From contig CALLVG010000238.1 of NCBI GenBank assembly GCA_938010715.1, forward strand, positions 1-32,636: DNA of 32,636 nt. Reading direction: 5' to 3'. Both the position numbers and the translations under genes were made by a program. The stretch's first letter is position 1, and the number at the start of each line of letters is the position of its first letter. This DNA is from an uncultured Saprospiraceae bacterium. Its GTDB lineage: Bacteria > Bacteroidota > Bacteroidia > Chitinophagales > Saprospiraceae. The notes beneath the pieces are model-generated. The model saw only the letters and a program-made list of their open reading frames with translations, had not been told where the DNA came from and searched no databases. Shown in pieces: positions 29,793 to 32,636 of the stretch.

Positions 29793-31829
29793 TTACGGCT
29801 TATTGGAATCATCATCATCCTTCAACCACTTATCCAACCAACTGAAATACTCTCGATGCCAAAGCAAACCATTTTGTGGTTTTTGTACCCAGTGTCCTTC
29901 GTCTGGGAAATATAAAAAACGGCTCGGCACTCCTTGTAATTGAGCAGCTTGAAATGCTTGCATTCCTTCTCCGATCGGAACTCTGAAATCTTTTTCTCCA
30001 TGGATTACTAAAATTGGTGTATCCCAATTTTGAACATATTTATGAGGAGAATTTTTCATGTACTGTTCTTTCATTTTTGGATCCCAGTAGGCACCTCCAA
30101 TATCTTTGTTAGCAAAAAACATCTCTTCGGTTGTTCCATACCAGCTCTCTAAATTGAAAAGCCCACAATGAGAAATAAAACTCTTGAATCGCTTGTTATG
30201 ATTGCCTGCCAACCAATAAACAGAGTAACCACCAAAACTTGCTCCTACTGCTCCCAAGTTATCTTCATCGACATAAGGTTCTTTTGCTGCTTCATCAATC
30301 GCAGACAGATAATCTTTCATCGCTTGACCTCCCCAATCACCACTGATTTGGTCATTCCATTCTCTACCGAATGAAGGCAAACCACGTCTATTTGGCGCTA
30401 CGATAATGTAATCATTCGCCGCCATCAATTGAAAGTTCCAACGATAAGACCAAAATTGACTTACGGCTGCTTGAGGGCCACCTTGACAATAAAGCAGCGT
30501 TGGATATTTTTTCTTTGGGTCGAAGTTAGGTGGATAAATCATCCAAACGAGCATGTCTTTTCCATCAGTTGTTTTGACCCAAGTTTCCTTTACATCGCCC
30601 ATTTTGATATTGTCTAACATCGGTTTGTTGGTGAAAGTCAATTGAGTTTCTTTACCTGTTTTTGCATCAACGCGATACAATTCATGTGGCATTGACATCG
30701 AACATTTACGACCAATTAAGGACTTTTTGTTTGCGGGGATCACGTCATAATAATTATGCGTTCCTTTAGTCACCAATTTGAACTTCTTGCTCACTACATC
30801 AATCACTGCCATCTGATTGGTTGCCTTTTCGCCGGTAAGGCAATAGATTTTTTTAGAGTCTTTCGACCAATGCGGATGATTACATGCTCTGTCTAACCCA
30901 GCAGTTAGTTCGGTTTTATTTTTGGTTTGAAAATCGTAGATGAAAATTCGATTTCTATCACTTTCAAAACCATCTTCTTCCATGCTATTCCAAGCGACAT
31001 ATCGACCATCGGGAGAGAAGGCTGCTTCCATGTCGTAGCCATCCATTCCTTTCGTCAGATTGGTTGTTTCTTTTGTTTTTAAATCATAAACGTAAACATC
31101 TGAATTGGTGCTGACGGTGTAATCTTTTCCTGCTTTCTTTTTACAAGCATAAGCGATTTTAGTACCATCATGATTCCAAGTAATTTGCTCCATTCCTCCA
31201 AAAGGATTGATTGGTGCGTCAAATGGTTCATTCATGATATTTGTTGCTTCGCCTGTTAACTTGCCATTTTCGTAAGAAGCAATGAAAATATTACTATTAG
31301 CCATATCATCCCAACTTGACCAGTGTCGATACATTAAGTTATCAATGATTTTTGCCTCTGTTTTTGGTAAGTCATCATATTTCTCATTGGCATGTTGACC
31401 ATATTTCACATCACGAATAAACAAAACATGCTTACCGTCAGGAGAATATTTGAAGCCATTCATTTGTTCGTCGCTGACCTTTCTTTGGCGTATTCCTGTA
31501 CTGGTCATTTCCCAAAGATTTCCATCTTTTAAGAAGCCGATTCTTTTGCCATCAGGATGGTAAGCACCATTGTATTCGCTTCCCTCAAACTCAGTGAGTT
31601 TAATCGATCTTCCTCCCTTGGACGGAACGAGGTATAAATCACGATTGCTTGTTTCTGAGGCGACATCATAACGGGTCACTCCATATAAAACAGATTTTCC
31701 ATCAGGGGAAACATCGTCTAATGAAACGCGGCCAAGGTCCCAAAGTCCTTCGGGCGTCAGGCGGCCATCTTGAGCAAATACTACTGAAATTAGTAGTGTA
31801 AAAATTAAAGTTGAAAAAATGTTCTTCAT
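29793..31829 (-). CDS. S9 family peptidase (prolyl oligopeptidase-like), exported
   Basis: A 678-residue serine peptidase with signal peptide MKNIFSTLIFTLLISVVFAQ, so it should be periplasmic or outer. Residues about 20-400 form a TolB/WD40-like beta-propeller, with repeated blocks such as SPDGKSVLYGV, HPDGKRIGFL, SPDGKHVLFI, SPDGRYVAWNS and HWSKDSKKIYCL. The C-terminal alpha/beta hydrolase domain holds the catalytic triad: Ser531 in GASFGGYS, Asp614 in HGEKDFRVP and His646 in PDEGHWV. The family includes acylaminoacyl-peptidases and dipeptidyl peptidases that trim peptides; the substrate is not determined by sequence. The C-terminus is acidic (KDDDDSNKP) and has no T9SS domain. It forms a single-gene unit with a terminator immediately after the stop. 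Confidence 0.94.
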   Translation of the reverse strand: MKNIFSTLIFTLLISVVFAQDGRLTPEGLWDLGRVSLDDVSPDGKSVLYGVTRYDVASETSNRDLYLVPSKGGRSIKLTEFEGSEYNGAYHPDGKRIGFLKDGNLWEMTSTGIRQRKVSDEQMNGFKYSPDGKHVLFIRDVKYGQHANEKYDDLPKTEAKIIDNLMYRHWSSWDDMANSNIFIASYENGKLTGEATNIMNEPFDAPINPFGGMEQITWNHDGTKIAYACKKKAGKDYTVSTNSDVYVYDLKTKETTNLTKGMDGYDMEAAFSPDGRYVAWNSMEEDGFESDRNRIFIYDFQTKNKTELTAGLDRACNHPHWSKDSKKIYCLTGEKATNQMAVIDVVSKKFKLVTKGTHNYYDVIPANKKSLIGRKCSMSMPHELYRVDAKTGKETQLTFTNKPMLDNIKMGDVKETWVKTTDGKDMLVWMIYPPNFDPKKKYPTLLYCQGGPQAAVSQFWSYRWNFQLMAANDYIIVAPNRRGLPSFGREWNDQISGDWGGQAMKDYLSAIDEAAKEPYVDEDNLGAVGASFGGYSVYWLAGNHNKRFKSFISHCGLFNLESWYGTTEEMFFANKDIGGAYWDPKMKEQYMKNSPHKYVQNWDTPILVIHGEKDFRVPIGEGMQAFQAAQLQGVPSRFLYFPDEGHWVQKPQNGLLWHREYFSWLDKWLKDDDDSNKP

Positions 31830-31892
31830 GGTTGTTGATTGATGTTTTTATCAAAATCATTGTTTAATTAGAAATGGTTTGTTGGGTAAAGT

Positions 31893-32022
31893 TTCATAGC
31901 ACCTTGCTTTCGCAAGGTGTTGGAATCGAGATATAGGAAGGCTTTAACTGAACATATGCCTGTTCGGCTAAAGCCTTTTACCCTCTTAAATTGAACACCA
32001 AGCTAAAGCATGGTGCTATGAA
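31893..32022. repeat. Three-hairpin inverted repeat
   Basis: Outer arms TTCATAGCACC (31893-31903) and GGTGCTATGAA (32012-32022) are perfect complements. Three hairpins lie inside. CACCTTGC-tttc-GCAAGGTG (31900-31919) is perfect. AAGGCTTTAACTGAACA-tatgcc-TGTTCGGCTAAAGCCTT (31938-31977) has two imperfect pairs. CACCAaGC-taaa-GCaTGGTG (31996-32015) is imperfect. The structure fills the gap between the molybdopterin oxidoreductase stop and the S9 peptidase start. It looks like a dispersed structured element; a role in mRNA ends is possible. Confidence 0.65.
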
Positions 32023-32059
32023 AAGGTTATTTTGCTTAAAAGCAGTGTCTTTAACTTAC

Positions 32060-32636
32060 TTATGCGTTATCTACTTTCTTCATTCGAATGATTACCGACT
32101 TCGAAATTGGCGTTTCACTTTTGGTCGCATATTTATCAAAAGGAATTAACGGATTGGCTTCTGGAAAATAGGTGCCAATACACCGACGTGGAATATCATA
32201 AGCCACGACATAAAACTTAGGAGCAATACGTTCTACCTCTTCATAATTACTTGTCAAATCTACAAAATCACCTTCTTTCAAATTGGCGGCTGCCATATCA
32301 TCAGGGTGCATCATGACGACTCGGCGACCATTGTAAATTCCTCTATAGCGATCATCTAATCCGTAAATAGTCGTGTTGAATTGATCATGACTTCGGATAG
32401 TCATCATCAAATATTCATCTTCATTGAGGTTGTGTTCCGCAACTTGATTTATAGTGAAATTCGCTTTGCCAGTGGCGGTTTTAAAATTACCATCTCGTGC
32501 ACCATTCGGTAAATAAAATCCACCAGGTTTGCGAACACGTTCATTGTAATTTTCAAAACCAGGAATGGTATTCTCAATTGCTTCTCGAATGCGATCATAA
32601 TCTTCCACGAGGGCAGTCCAATCTGTCTTTGTATTT
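32060..32636 (-). CDS. FdhF/YdeP-family molybdopterin oxidoreductase, C-terminal part
   Basis: The frame is open to the right edge, so the 5' part is missing; about 191 codons are visible, ending at 32060. Visible sequence includes TDWTALVEDYDRIREAIENT, then NERVRKPGGFYLPNGARDGN and FKTATGKANF. The molybdopterin-dinucleotide-binding C-terminal domain follows: TIRSHDQFNTTIYGLDDRYR, then MHPDDMAAANLKEGDFVDL and IGTYFPEANPLIPFDKYATK. This matches the YdeP-type formate-dehydrogenase-like family; E. coli YdeP is linked to acid resistance but its reaction is unknown. The cofactor site and any iron-sulfur motif lie outside the window. The frame stays open upstream of the GTG at 32608, so that codon is not the true start. 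Confidence 0.88.
   Translation of the reverse strand, partial: NTKTDWTALVEDYDRIREAIENTIPGFENYNERVRKPGGFYLPNGARDGNFKTATGKANFTINQVAEHNLNEDEYLMMTIRSHDQFNTTIYGLDDRYRGIYNGRRVVMMHPDDMAAANLKEGDFVDLTSNYEEVERIAPKFYVVAYDIPRRCIGTYFPEANPLIPFDKYATKSETPISKSVIIRMKKVDNA

Overview
The window looks like a chromosomal segment of a Bacteroidota bacterium, most likely of the Saprospiria/Lewinella side of the phylum. The grounds are an A+T-rich genome with little Shine-Dalgarno signal, TAnnTTTG-type -7 promoter boxes, a type IX secretion (T9SS) type-B C-terminal domain on a 1558-residue surface protein with SprB-like repeats, a FadL-like outer-membrane protein, an archaeal/eukaryal-type ProRS, and several Bacteroidota-typical small families. 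The phylum call is firm; the family is inference.

Layout. 1-6766 (mostly minus strand): the 5' part of an aspartokinase gene (probably bifunctional thrA) running off the left edge; a 600-base gap with a multi-hairpin repeat and a small lipoprotein gene broken by an in-frame stop; a PhoA-family alkaline phosphatase; lpxK; a DUF3137 membrane protein; a 331-base element with 14-base terminal inverted repeats abutting and supplying the 3' end of an msrB-msrA fusion; and a small conserved protein. 6903-9755 (plus): uvrA. 9757-12878 (minus): REP-like hairpin, small membrane protein, a four-helix-bundle (S23/IVP) cassette, a YedK/HMCES-type DNA-protein crosslink protein and proS. 13186-24989 (plus): a two-block acidic/basic secreted protein, a FadL-like OMP, an overlapping cluster (THUMP-type RNA methyltransferase, small secreted protein, hutI), the T9SS surface protein and prs. 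25047-28761 (minus): a YpdA-type flavoprotein and an AsmA-like protein. 28869-29663 (plus): a tRNA-Val(TAC) array containing three degenerate tRNA-like copies and a small GIY-YIG nuclease gene. 29753-32636 (minus): an S9 peptidase and the 3' part of an FdhF/YdeP-type molybdopterin oxidoreductase running off the right edge.

Most genes are housekeeping or envelope functions in single-gene or short transcription units, many closed by clear hairpin-plus-T-tract terminators. Convergent gene pairs are separated by terminators or REP-like inverted repeats. Oxidative and DNA-damage maintenance recurs (MsrBA, UvrA, SRAP protein, YpdA), but the genes are not co-transcribed and I do not claim a joint system.

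The most unusual region is 28964-29663. One good tRNA-Val sits beside three tRNA-like copies whose anticodon arms are replaced by a palindrome. Two of these copies, with terminator sequences, flank a GIY-YIG nuclease ORF as near-identical direct repeats, and the nuclease stop codon lies inside the downstream copy. It has the architecture of a small nuclease-associated tRNA-like mobile unit.
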